Source of the DNA: Pseudomonas sp. RGM2987
Lineage (GTDB): Bacteria; Pseudomonadota; Gammaproteobacteria; Pseudomonadales; Pseudomonadaceae
Direction of reading: 5' to 3'
Length of the DNA stretch: 64,000 bases
Assembly (NCBI RefSeq): GCF_022952855.1
Contig: NZ_JALJDX010000210.1
Location: forward strand, 20,544 to 84,543
Part shown: positions 28,083-37,195 of the stretch, piece by piece
How the letters are laid out: every line of letters starts with the position of its first letter
Numbering within the stretch: the stretch's first letter is position 1
Notes under the pieces: generated by a model
Told to the model about the DNA's origin: nothing
What the model saw: the letters and a program-made list of their open reading frames with translations, nothing else
Database searches by the model: none
Made by a program: the position numbers and the translations under genes

Positions 28083-29290
28083 ACAGCTCCGGTAAGGGCA
28101 CAAGGGTAGTGGTGACGGGCTTGGGGCCGGTCAGCCCGATCGGGGTCGGAAAAGAGGCCTTTTTCCATGCCTTGAAAACAGGGGTGAACGGCACTGTGCC
28201 GCTGTCGAAAATCGACACGCAGCGCTTCGAAAGAAAGTACGGCTGCGAGGTGAAAGGCACCATCGCTGAATGGGTCGCTGATTTCGATGCGTTCGCCGAA
28301 TCGGGCACGCCGAGTCATTTTGCCCTGGCCGCCACCGGGTTCGCCCTTGCCGATGCGGGGATCGAGCGGGCAGCGATTGCTGGCATGCGGGTCAATTGTT
28401 ACTTCGGCACGACTTATGGTGAATCCAACCTGATCGACGACATGGTCACGGCCATGGCGCAGTCCCAGCCAGGCCGGCATGCGTCGCTGGGGCGCACGTT
28501 TGCCTCCGAGATCAGTCGAAACGTGGCGAGATCGATAGGTTCCACCGGCGAGGCCGTGACGATTGGCAATGCCTGCTCGGCCAGTAATGCCGCGTTGATC
28601 TTCGGCTACGAGGCCATCCAGACGGGTGACTGCGAGCTGGCCATCTGCGGTGGGAGCGATGCTGTGTACAAGGCGACCTTCGCGACCTTCCATCGCCTGG
28701 GCAGCATGACCGACAAGGACTGCACGCCGTTCAACGCCGGTCGTAAGGGTGTCCTGACCTCTGAAGGCGGCAGCGCGCTGGTGCTCGAAAGTTACGAACG
28801 GGCCATTCGCCGTGGAGCACACATTTATGCAGAAGTGCTGGGCTTCGCGATGAATTGCGATGCGGACCACATGGTGAGGCTCAATCACCACAGCGTTGGC
28901 GACTGCATGAAGGCGGCACTTGCAAACGCCTGGGTCCCGCCCGGGACGGTGGGTTATATCTGTGCTCACGGCACCGGTACGGCAGCCAATGACAGTAACG
29001 AGTACAAGGCCATCAAGGCGGTCTTTGGCCACTCACCGCCACCGGTCAGTTCGATCAAGTCCATGATGGGGCATAGCATGGGCGCGGCGGCGGGTTTCGG
29101 TGCCATCGCCTGCATGCTTGCCCTCAGCGAAGGGTTGCCGCCGACGATCAACGTGAGCGAGCAGGATCCTGAAATACCCATCGACGTGGTTTGCGAGGGT
29201 TTCAGGGCCGGAAAAGTCGACGTGGTCATCAACAATGCCTTCGCTTTTGGCGGAAATAATTCAATCCTGGTATTCGGTAATCTCAAATGA
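28079..29290 (+). CDS. Beta-ketoacyl-ACP synthase, FabF type (403 aa)
   Basis: A condensing enzyme with a full catalytic triad: C166 in IGNACSASN, H297 in CAHGTGTAAND and H332 in MMGHSMGAAAG, plus EGGSALVLE. I use ATG 28079, overlapping the ACP stop; a GTG two codons upstream is in frame but has no ribosome site. Paired with the ketosynthase-like protein that follows, it looks like a KS/chain-length-factor pair of a type II polyketide or fatty acid system. No dedicated ketoreductase or dehydratase is present, so reduction would rely on the host enzymes or not occur. Confidence 0.92.
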   Translation: MNSSGKGTRVVVTGLGPVSPIGVGKEAFFHALKTGVNGTVPLSKIDTQRFERKYGCEVKGTIAEWVADFDAFAESGTPSHFALAATGFALADAGIERAAIAGMRVNCYFGTTYGESNLIDDMVTAMAQSQPGRHASLGRTFASEISRNVARSIGSTGEAVTIGNACSASNAALIFGYEAIQTGDCELAICGGSDAVYKATFATFHRLGSMTDKDCTPFNAGRKGVLTSEGGSALVLESYERAIRRGAHIYAEVLGFAMNCDADHMVRLNHHSVGDCMKAALANAWVPPGTVGYICAHGTGTAANDSNEYKAIKAVFGHSPPPVSSIKSMMGHSMGAAAGFGAIACMLALSEGLPPTINVSEQDPEIPIDVVCEGFRAGKVDVVINNAFAFGGNNSILVFGNLK

Positions 29291-30318
29291 GCAATGACGC
29301 TATCGTTGCACTGGCCGTAAACGATTGGGTCATGTTGCGGATGCCCGGCGCATTCGAGCAAGGGGGCACGGAGTTGCATCATGGGTTGGCGCCCCGGTGG
29401 GACCTGACGGCGGGCGAACTGGTGCCTAGCCGGGAGTTGAAGAACTTCGATCGACAGTCCCTGTTGCTGTTGGCGGCGATGTCGTTGATCGAGGATGCCA
29501 ACCAGGGGGAATCCCTGGCGCTCGCGGCCGTCATTGGTGGCACGTCCAACGGTTCGATCGATACCGTCATCCAGTTGATCAAGGAGTCGAACGAAAGTCG
29601 TTTTGCATTCCAGGTCAATCCGGCACAGATCCCCAATACCGTCATAAACTCCTCGGTGGGGCAGTTGGCGATCAAATACGGCATCAAGGGTGCCAACGTT
29701 TCGCTCTGCGCCAAGGAGCTGAGCTTCTACAGCGCGATGGTGCAAGGGCTGAGATTCGCCAGGCGCGGGGACTGCGAGCGGATCTACGCGACAGCCATGG
29801 AAACCTTCAGCGGCGAATTCGGTACTCTTTATGCCGACAGCCATGGGCTGGACGCGGCAGAACGAATCGATACCGCCGCGATTTTCAGTTTCCGAACCTG
29901 TTCCAATCCGCAAACGCCGGGGCCGGTGGTCAGGTCCTGCGTTACCGGGCGCTTGTTCCCCGCGAGCGGGGCCAGCCTGGGCGACCTGATACTCACGTTC
30001 GCGGCAGGTAATGGGGTGGAGCCTCATAGACTCGGTCGGGTCAGCGTGTCGGTAGCGGATTCGTGGCGGGCCGCCCTGGACGATCTCGGCCAGGCATTCG
30101 GGGAGGAACTCGCTGTCCTGCAACGGCCAAAAGCATTGAGCCTGTCCCTGGTGGGTGCCTACCAACTCGCCGACTTGGCGCAGTCGGTCAAGGCCGGCGA
30201 TGTTGGGGTAATGGCGTGTGTCGATGAGGAAGGCTTCTATGGCATCGCATTGGTGGGGTGTAGCGAAGCCCAGGCCGGTGCTGCCAAGGGTCCAAGTGAT
30301 TCAGGCAAGGTGGGGTGA
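29287..30318 (+). CDS. Ketosynthase-like partner (chain-length-factor type, 343 aa)
   Basis: Resembles the short beta-ketoacyl-synthase-like domain found as the second subunit in aryl-polyene and similar clusters. VIGGTSNGSIDTVIQL and NSSVGQLAIKYGIKGANVSL align with ketosynthase strands, but the HGTGT and GHxxGAAG histidine motifs are absent. A Cys is present (C141) in SLCAKELSF, though its surroundings differ from the normal nucleophile elbow. A non-catalytic partner is likely. It overlaps the ketosynthase stop by 4 bp. Confidence 0.78.
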   Translation: MSNDAIVALAVNDWVMLRMPGAFEQGGTELHHGLAPRWDLTAGELVPSRELKNFDRQSLLLLAAMSLIEDANQGESLALAAVIGGTSNGSIDTVIQLIKESNESRFAFQVNPAQIPNTVINSSVGQLAIKYGIKGANVSLCAKELSFYSAMVQGLRFARRGDCERIYATAMETFSGEFGTLYADSHGLDAAERIDTAAIFSFRTCSNPQTPGPVVRSCVTGRLFPASGASLGDLILTFAAGNGVEPHRLGRVSVSVADSWRAALDDLGQAFGEELAVLQRPKALSLSLVGAYQLADLAQSVKAGDVGVMACVDEEGFYGIALVGCSEAQAGAAKGPSDSGKVG

Positions 30319-30321
30319 CGT

Positions 30322-31020
30322 ATGATTCTGGTAGTGAGATGGCTGTTGGTCGGGCTGTTCATCGTCCTGAGCTTCCCATTTTTATGTGTGTTCATGTTGG
30401 TCAATCCGAAGAAGAACCGGAACCTGCACGTCGCCTGCCGCGCCTATTCGGTGATCAATCGAATATTTTCGGTTCGTGTCGCTGTCAGGGGCTTCAACAC
30501 GATTGCCGAGGGCAAGCCGTATATCTACGTGGCCAACCATCAATGCAACTATGACGTGATGATCGTTGCCGAGGCGCTCAAGCCAGGCACGGTCATTGTC
30601 GGGAAGGAATCGCTCAAGTGGTTGCCACTGGTGGGGCAACTGTATTGGCTGACCGGCAGCCTGTTCATTGACCGAAGCAATCCGCGGGCCTCGATCCAGA
30701 GCATGCGCAAGATGGCCAAGAATGTCGCGGCCAACAATACGTCCCTCTGGATTTTCCCTGAAGGCACCCGGAACAACGGCGGGAACATGTTGCCTTTCAA
30801 GAGCGGCGCGTTCCGGCTCGCCAAGGACATGGGAGTGGGGATCGTTCCCGTGACGATCTGCTCCGCTGTCAGGGACGTTGCCTACAATTCTTTGCGCGCC
30901 ACTGACGTCAGCATCGTCGCCCACCCGCCCATCGAGGCGGATGTCGTGGCAAGCATGAATAGCAAGGACTTGGCGAGCCACACGCGCGAGATCATCAGCA
31001 ACATGGTCCCAATCGTTTGA
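30322..31020 (+). CDS. PlsC-type 1-acylglycerol-3-phosphate O-acyltransferase family (232 aa)
   Basis: A membrane-bound acyltransferase with an N-terminal hydrophobic anchor (about 1-28). The NH-x4-D block appears as ANHQCNYDV, and the substrate block as WIFPEGTRNNG. These transfer acyl chains to phosphorylated glycerol or related alcohols. It begins 3 bp after the ketosynthase-like gene and closes the operon. With an upstream kinase, a phosphorylated acceptor would make sense. Confidence 0.87.
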   Translation: MILVVRWLLVGLFIVLSFPFLCVFMLVNPKKNRNLHVACRAYSVINRIFSVRVAVRGFNTIAEGKPYIYVANHQCNYDVMIVAEALKPGTVIVGKESLKWLPLVGQLYWLTGSLFIDRSNPRASIQSMRKMAKNVAANNTSLWIFPEGTRNNGGNMLPFKSGAFRLAKDMGVGIVPVTICSAVRDVAYNSLRATDVSIVAHPPIEADVVASMNSKDLASHTREIISNMVPIV

Positions 31021-31179
31021 GCCAGAAGCTCACACGGCATCCTGTCCAGGCGCGGCGAGCGGGGTCCATGGGAGCAGCGTAAGCAGAAGCGTATTGAGGC
31101 GTATGTTTTTGCGTATGGTCCTTTGAGTCATGATCGCGCCTTGGGGCTAGCAAAATGGCGGCGTAGCCCCTCAATGAAT

Positions 31180-32272
31180 TTAATGCTGATCTGCCAATTT
31201 TTGTTCCAGGTAGTGAATGTTCACACCACCTTCGCAGAAGCCTTCATCACGAACCAGGTCCCGGTGCAGCGGGATGTTGGTCTTGATGCCGTCGACCACG
31301 ATTTCGTCCAGGGCATTGCACATGCGCGCCATGGCCTCGTCGCGGGTGGCGCCCCAGGTGATCAGCTTGCCGATCAGCGAGTCGTAGTTGGACGGAACCT
31401 TGTAGCCGCTGTACAAGTGCGAATCGACGCGAACGCCGTTGCCGCCTGGAGCATGGAAGTGCTTGACCAAGCCAGGACTCGGGATAAAGGTTCTCGGGTC
31501 TTCGGCGTTGATGCGGCACTCCAGGGAGTGGCCGTGCATCTTCACGTCGTCCTGGGTGAAGGACAGCGGGTTGCCAGCGGCAATGCTCAGCATCTCCTTG
31601 ACGATGTCGATACCGGTGACCATCTCCGAAACCAGGTGCTCTACCTGCACACGAGTGTTCATTTCGATGAAGTAGAAGCGAGCATTCTCGTACAGGAACT
31701 CGAAGGTACCGGCACCGCGGTAGCCGATGTCGATGCACGCCTTGACGCAGCGAGCCAGGACTTCCTGGCGTGCGTTTTCGGCCAGGCCCGGTGCCGGCGC
31801 TTCTTCCAGCACCTTCTGGTGACGACGTTGCAGCGAGCAGTCGCGGTCGCCCAGGTGGATGGCGTGGCCTTGGCCGTCAGACAGTACCTGTACTTCCACG
31901 TGACGTGGGTTGGTCAGGTACTTTTCCAGGTAGACCATCGGGTTGCCGAACCAGGCGCCCGCTTCGGAGCGGGTCTGCCTGGCGGCTTCGATCAGGTCTT
32001 CTTCCTTGTGCACCACGCGCATGCCGCGACCACCACCGCCACCGGCGGCCTTGATGATCACCGGGTAACCGACTTCGCGACCAATGCGCAGAGCGGTTTC
32101 CTCGTCTTCAGGCAGTGGACCGTCGGAGCCAGGAACGGTTGGCACGCCGGCCGCGATCATGGCGTCCTTGGCCGAAACCTTGTCGCCCATCAGGCGAATG
32201 GTTTCGGCTTTGGGGCCGATGAAGGCAAACTTCGATCAACTTGACCAGTTCTTTTACTTTTTCAATGTCCAT
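31180..32272 (-). pseudogene. accB'-'accC deletion fusion (biotin carboxyl carrier/biotin carboxylase)
   Basis: The first 14 codons of an AccB-type gene ([17 protein letters not shown] at 32272) run straight into the interior of an accC gene, at about 32235. The junction is out of frame: the carboxylase sequence resumes as [17 protein letters not shown] in another frame. From there the ATP-grasp domain is intact ([32 protein letters not shown]) to the normal end at 31180. Lost are the biotin domain of AccB and about 100 N-terminal residues of AccC. The pair is probably the accBC paralogue of the 5-oxoprolinase locus, not the housekeeping copy. Confidence 0.85.
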
Positions 32273-32320
32273 GCTGCTGCAACCTTATGTTTGGGCTAGG
32301 GGGCTTAACGTCGCGTCGAA

Positions 32321-33667
32321 CTATCTGAGGAGGTTGCCCTTGGACGTTTCACGCAGCGTGAGAATCGCCAGCAAGGCACACACCGCAGCACCCGCCATGA
32401 AATAGCCGGGCACCAGCAGATTGCCGGTCTTGGTGATAATCGAGGTGACCGCGTAGGGCGTGATCCCGCCCCCCAGGATCGCGCCCAGATTGATGCTGAT
32501 CGCCATGGCCGTGTAACGCACACGTGTCGGAAATTGCTCGGCGTAAGTGGGGTAGCCCACCGATTGCACAATCGGCATGGGCAGGGTGGCGACAAACATC
32601 GCCAGTGCGGCGATCCAGAGACTGCCGCTGTCCATCAGGATCATCATGGGTATCACCAGAGTGGCGTAACCCAGGAAGCCGATGCCCAGCGCCTTCCTGC
32701 GACCGATACGGTCCGACAAGCCACCCCAGAACGGCATCATTGCCGCCATGCACAGGCTGATCACTGCAATCACCCAGTAGACTTTGGATTTGTCGAAATG
32801 CAGGTAGGTCGTGAGGTAGATGTTCATGAACACCATCCCGATGAAGTAACCCGCATTCTGCGCAGACGCGAAGACGATGACCCGCAGCAGTGCCGGCAGG
32901 TTTTTGCCGAATACCTCTTTGACCGGCGCTACCGGTGGCTTCTCCTTCGCAAGGAAAGCTTTGAATTCTGGCGTTTCTTCAACGTTGTGTCGCATGTAAA
33001 ACGAAAACATAACCAGCGGGATGGACAGGAAGAACGGGATGCGCCAGCCCCATGCCTGCAATTGCTCGGCACTGAGCCGCCCGGTGGTGATACCGCAGAC
33101 AATCGCCCCGGTGGCGCCACCCACGGCAACGCCCAGCGGTGTGAATGAACCGAAGAATCCGCGTCGGCCGTTTGGAGAGGATTCAGCCACAAATGCCGCG
33201 GCGCCTACCACTTCGCCACCGGCGAAGAAGCCTTGGGACAACCGCAACAGCACCAGCAGGATAGGGGCTGCAAGGCCGATCTGCGCGGTGGTAGGCAGCA
33301 CGCCAATCAGCGCAGTTGCGGTGCCCATCCCGATCACGGTGCTGAGCAGCACCCGACGTCGACCGATACGATCGGCAAGGCGCCCGAGCAGTACGCCGCC
33401 TATCGGGCGGACGACAAAGGCGATACCGAACACCGCCAGCGTGGCAAGGAGGGCGGCGGCGGGGTTGTCACCGGGAAAAAACAAAGGCGCGATGATGGTC
33501 GCCATGTAGCCGTAGATACTGAACTCATAGTATTCAACGGCGGTGCCGGTGGCCGAAGCCATGGCTGCGCGCTTGGCTATGACGGCCGACTGTGTTGTTC
33601 CATCGGTAGCGTTTGCATCGACCTCGATGTGCGGCGAGTGCGTATTTTCAGAAAGAACACGAGACAT
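32321..33667 (-). CDS. MFS transporter, metabolite:H+ symporter type (448 aa)
   Basis: Twelve predicted membrane spans with the sugar-transporter-like loop motif GRLADRIGRRRVLLS after span 2 and again GLSDRIGRRKALG in the second half. ATG at 33667 follows GGAAGG on the minus strand; further upstream codons do not look like a transporter. The MHS group (ProP, KgtP, ShiA) takes up organic acids and osmolytes. Its place between the pxp genes and accBC suggests import of 5-oxoproline or a related compound. Confidence 0.88.
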   Translation of the reverse strand: MSRVLSENTHSPHIEVDANATDGTTQSAVIAKRAAMASATGTAVEYYEFSIYGYMATIIAPLFFPGDNPAAALLATLAVFGIAFVVRPIGGVLLGRLADRIGRRRVLLSTVIGMGTATALIGVLPTTAQIGLAAPILLVLLRLSQGFFAGGEVVGAAAFVAESSPNGRRGFFGSFTPLGVAVGGATGAIVCGITTGRLSAEQLQAWGWRIPFFLSIPLVMFSFYMRHNVEETPEFKAFLAKEKPPVAPVKEVFGKNLPALLRVIVFASAQNAGYFIGMVFMNIYLTTYLHFDKSKVYWVIAVISLCMAAMMPFWGGLSDRIGRRKALGIGFLGYATLVIPMMILMDSGSLWIAALAMFVATLPMPIVQSVGYPTYAEQFPTRVRYTAMAISINLGAILGGGITPYAVTSIITKTGNLLVPGYFMAGAAVCALLAILTLRETSKGNLLR

Positions 33668-33907
33668 AAATACCTTCCACTCTGGCCAATGGCCAAAAGA
33701 GTTAAGTGGCAGAGGGGCCTGCCTTGAAAGTGACGTACTGAAAACCGGCAGCGCACAGTTCATCCGGGCAGTCAGGCGCCCAGACGCATCCGTAGTTGAC
33801 TATTCAGCTCTCAGACGAGGTTTTAAGCTCGGCAGTTAAAACGAGGAGATTGATTCGCGAGGCATGGTTGTTTCCTTTTTATTATGGGTAAACGTTGTGG
33901 GTGTCAC

Positions 33908-34678
33908 TCAAGTACGCGCACGCGCGGGTTTTTGAATGGTGATGCCTTCTTTGAGCAGTGCTTGCTTGATCGCACTGGCAAACGCTGCAGCGCCGGGCTG
34001 GTCGCCGTGTATGCAAAGCGTGTGTGCTTTCACCGGTACCCAGGTCCCTTGGGTGGTGCGCACTTCGCCTAAATGCAGCATGTTCATGACTTGATCGATG
34101 GCATCGTGGAGGTTTTCGATCATTGCGCCAGGCTGGTTGCGGGGCGTCAGTGTGCCGTCCTCCTGGTAGCTACGATCGGCAAACACTTCCTGTGCCACGG
34201 TCAAACCACAGGCTTGGGCGGCGGTGACCAAGGCACTTCCCGACAAGCCGAAAAGAATCAGGCCCGGATCGATATCCTTGACTGCCCGGCAGATTGCGTC
34301 GGCAGTGGGACGGTGCACCGCTGCGAAGTTGTAGAGCGCACCGTGCGGTTTGACATGGCGTAGTTCAACCTTGGCCGCTTGGGTGAACCCCAGCAAGGCG
34401 CCAACCTGGTACACGATGAGTTCGTACACTTCATCCTCGGACAGCGTCATCATTCGGCGACCGAAACCTTGCAGGTCGTCAAAGCCTGGATGGGCCCCGA
34501 CGGCTACGCCCAACTTCGCGGCCAACGCGACGGTCGCTCGCATGGAGCGCGAATCCCCGGCGTGAAACCCGCAGGCGATATTGGCTGAGGTGAGGTGTGG
34601 AAGAATCGCCGCATCGTCGCCTGCGCGATAAATGCTGAAGCCTTCGCCAAGGTCGCTGTTGAAATCTATTTCAGGCAT
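33908..34678 (-). CDS. pxpA: 5-oxoprolinase subunit A (LamB/YcsF family)
   Basis: Part of the PxpABC complex that hydrolyses 5-oxoproline (pyroglutamate) to glutamate with ATP. 256 aa, full length, with the family N-terminus IDFNSDLGEGF, NIACGFHAGD, GAHPGFDDLQGFGRR, KPHGALYN and CIHGDQPGA. Its start overlaps the end of pxpC by 8 bp, so the order of transcription is pxpB-pxpC-pxpA. Since pxpB is frameshifted, this subunit may no longer have a working complex. Confidence 0.95.
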   Translation of the reverse strand: MPEIDFNSDLGEGFSIYRAGDDAAILPHLTSANIACGFHAGDSRSMRATVALAAKLGVAVGAHPGFDDLQGFGRRMMTLSEDEVYELIVYQVGALLGFTQAAKVELRHVKPHGALYNFAAVHRPTADAICRAVKDIDPGLILFGLSGSALVTAAQACGLTVAQEVFADRSYQEDGTLTPRNQPGAMIENLHDAIDQVMNMLHLGEVRTTQGTWVPVKAHTLCIHGDQPGAAAFASAIKQALLKEGITIQKPARART

Positions 34679-35612
34679 TGAAGGCCTCCATCGCTTTGAG
34701 CGTGCGAGCGCGGGTTAGCAGCAAGGCTTCGGCGGCGCTCAAATCTATGAGTGAGAATCGCAACTTATCGCCCGGCAGCAACTGCGCCAGCCGAGGTAGA
34801 TCGACGCTGGCCACTTGGGCAATCCGTGGGTAGCCACCGGTTGTTTGGCGGTCGGCCATCAAGATCAGCGGCTTGCCGCTGGGGGGCACCTGGACGGTGC
34901 CGAACGCGACACTTTCCGATAACAGCTCCTTGGGCGATGACAGCGTCAGCGGCGTGCCGTCGAGCCGGTAGCCCATCCGGTCCGAGTCGCCGCTCAAGGT
35001 GTACTCATGGTTCACGAAGTGCTCTTGGGACTTTGTGCAAAAGTCTTTCCATTCCCGCCCCGCGATTACTCTGATCGGTTCGCAGGCAACCGCTTCATAC
35101 AGCCCAAAGCGGGAGCGGGGGCCGAGGCGTGGCGGGTTGGCAAACGATGAGCAGATGGGGATCAAATCCCCGGCTTGCAGTGCACGGCCGCGCAGCCCAC
35201 CGAACCCGCCCCGGGAATAAGTGCTGGTGCTGTTCATCAGCGGTTGCAACAAAAAACCGCCACCTACCGCCAGGTAGCCGCGAGCGCCCTGTCGCCGTTT
35301 GCCGAAACTCAAGGTACTGCCTGGAGAAACCACTGCCGCCACTCCGGGCTTGAGCGGGACCGCATCCAGCTCGGCGCCAAGGTCCGCGCCGGCGAGCGCA
35401 ATCACGGCCTTGGCCTGAAAGTGCAGCGTTGGGCCTTGGAGGGTCATTTCCAAGGTGCTGAAGGTTCGAGGGTTGCCGACCAGGAGGTTGCACAGGGCAT
35501 GCGCATCCTCGTCCATCACGCCGGTCACGGGTAGGCCCCAATGCTGGAACCCGTGCCGCCCGGTATCCTGGAAGGTTGAGAGCATGCCGGGTTTGATTAC
35601 CTTGATGGTCAC
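34671..35612 (-). CDS. pxpC: 5-oxoprolinase subunit C (biotin-dependent carboxyltransferase-like)
   Basis: 313 aa with the family features IKPGMLSTFQDTGRHGFQHWG at the N-terminus, GDSDRMGYRLDG and ILMADRQTTGGYPRIAQV. Homologous to allophanate hydrolase subunit 2/KipA. It overlaps pxpB by 4 bp and pxpA by 8 bp. Intact. Confidence 0.94.
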   Translation of the reverse strand: MTIKVIKPGMLSTFQDTGRHGFQHWGLPVTGVMDEDAHALCNLLVGNPRTFSTLEMTLQGPTLHFQAKAVIALAGADLGAELDAVPLKPGVAAVVSPGSTLSFGKRRQGARGYLAVGGGFLLQPLMNSTSTYSRGGFGGLRGRALQAGDLIPICSSFANPPRLGPRSRFGLYEAVACEPIRVIAGREWKDFCTKSQEHFVNHEYTLSGDSDRMGYRLDGTPLTLSSPKELLSESVAFGTVQVPPSGKPLILMADRQTTGGYPRIAQVASVDLPRLAQLLPGDKLRFSLIDLSAAEALLLTRARTLKAMEAFNA

Positions 35613-36311
35613 TTCGCGTTCTCCCGAGCCAACAGATCAAACTCATGGCAGGTAATGGGTACAAATCGAATCTGGTCGCCGCCCTGTAAAAGACACGGCG
35701 GTTCATCCAAAGGGGAAAACATCGGCAGCGGGGTTCGCCCTATAAGGTTCCAGCCACCGGGGAGATCGGCCGGGTAAATCACACTCTGTCGGTTGGCGAT
35801 GCCGATGCTGCCCTGTTTGACAAGCGTGCGCGGTGTCGCGCGACGCGGCAGCGACAGGGCGCTGTCGTGCATGCCGATGTAGGGATGGCCTGGGGCGAAA
35901 CCGACCATCAATACATCCAGCCAGTCGGCCGTGTGAGCGGCGATGACCTCGTTGGCGGTCAGGCCGCAGGCCTGCGCGATGTCTTCAAGGTCCGGGGCAT
36001 ATTGCGGGTCGTAGCACACGGGAATGTCGAAGCGGGTGCCGGTCGTTGCGGCAGCACCGTGCGAATCCTTGAGACGCTCGGTCACCAGCTTGCAGATCGA
36101 TGTGTAGGGCGACATGTCGGGGAAGTGGGAGGCAATCAATTCAGGCGAGTAATGAACGCCTACTGTCACCATTGCAGACACAACATCCGTGACGCCCGGC
36201 AGCAGGCCTTGAGCGCATAGGGCACGTAACTGACTGCCGATTGAGGTCAATGGAAAATACGTTGCCCAATACCAGGATCACGCAGCGATCGCCGCAAGGC
36301 TCGAACTGCAT
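35609..36311 (-). pseudogene. pxpB: 5-oxoprolinase subunit B, frameshifted near the N-terminus
   Basis: The expected N-terminus MQFEPCGDRCVILVLG starts at ATG 36311 in one frame. At about 36234-36240 it must move to the next frame, where LRALCAQGLLPGVTDVVSAMVTVGVHY and the rest to 35609 continue, including FAPGHPYIGMHD and GWNLIGRTPL. The sequence carries one extra base (or lacks two). An internal ATG at 36250 could give a 213-aa product missing the first conserved strand. So it is either a recent pseudogene or a sequencing error; the independent loss in accBC favours decay. Confidence 0.75.
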
Positions 36312-36542
36312 TGATCGCACGTATTGTCAGGGCGGGGAGGCGCTACTGACGGCTTATTCAGGGTGCAATTGAGGTCGGACATAGTGTTCTCTATCCTCAT
36401 GCGGCAGGCTGAGCATCGGCCAGGCGCGCGCAGCAGGACGGGAAAGCACAGGCTTTCTGCACATGTCCGACGCAACACAGCAAGGCTTCACGACTTGAAA
36501 GTACGCCGTCGCTCTGATGGCGACGGTCGCTTGAACAACGTA

Positions 36543-36968
36543 TTACTTGGCGAAGAGCTGGCTCATATCCTTGAACGCCTTGAACTCCAGCGCGTTGCCG
36601 CACGGGTCGAACAAGAACATCGTGGCCTGCTCGCCGACCTGGCCTTTAAAGCGAATGTAGGGCTCGATCACGAATTGGGTGCCGAAGGATTTCAGACGCT
36701 CGGCCAGCGCTTCCCATTGCGCCCATTCCAGGATGATGCCGAAGTGCGGAACCGGTACGTCGTGACCGTCTACCGGGTTGCTGTGCACGCTTTCCTGCGA
36801 AGCAGTCTTCGGGTGTTCGTGGATAACCAGCTGGTGGCCGTAGAAATCGAAATCCACCCATTGGTTGCTGGAACGGCCCTCGGCAAGGCCAAACACTTCA
36901 CCGTAAAAGGTGCGCGTAGCGGCCAGGTCATACACAGGGATTGCGAGGTGGAAAGGAGAGAGGCTCAC
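36543..36968 (-). CDS. VOC superfamily (glyoxalase/dioxygenase fold) protein (141 aa)
   Basis: Two beta-alpha-beta3 modules with the metal-ligand pattern of VOC enzymes: [10 protein letters not shown], a central HFGIILEW and the C-terminal [13 protein letters not shown]. Function within the family is not clear. It lies between pxpB and the LysR gene, in the same direction. Its ATG at 36968 is the only sensible start. Confidence 0.85.
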   Translation of the reverse strand: MSLSPFHLAIPVYDLAATRTFYGEVFGLAEGRSSNQWVDFDFYGHQLVIHEHPKTASQESVHSNPVDGHDVPVPHFGIILEWAQWEALAERLKSFGTQFVIEPYIRFKGQVGEQATMFLFDPCGNALEFKAFKDMSQLFAK

Positions 36969-37195
36969 GGTGATTTCCTATTGATTTGTTTTGATCTGAA
37001 TCAATTCTTATCCGGAAACCCCGTGGGTAAAAGCGGAAATTCTGTGTCCTGAGCACGAATAATTTTGATGGTTCACGCTGTTATTTAGGCTTTTGCACCA
37101 TAGTTGTTCGTGTCGCACCACAACGGTTCGCTTTCGGATTGGAAAGCTCGCGCAACGACGATTGTTTTCCGATGCAGGCATGCCCTGGACGGGAA

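Noticed and set aside
31144..31170. Inverted repeat GGGGCTA/TAGCCCC as the terminator of the lipid cluster
   Set aside because: Seven-base stem with a 14-base loop and no T-tract on either strand; too weak to call.
31123..32244. A 373-codon plus-strand frame opposite accC
   Set aside because: The minus strand carries clear biotin carboxylase motifs; the plus frame has none.
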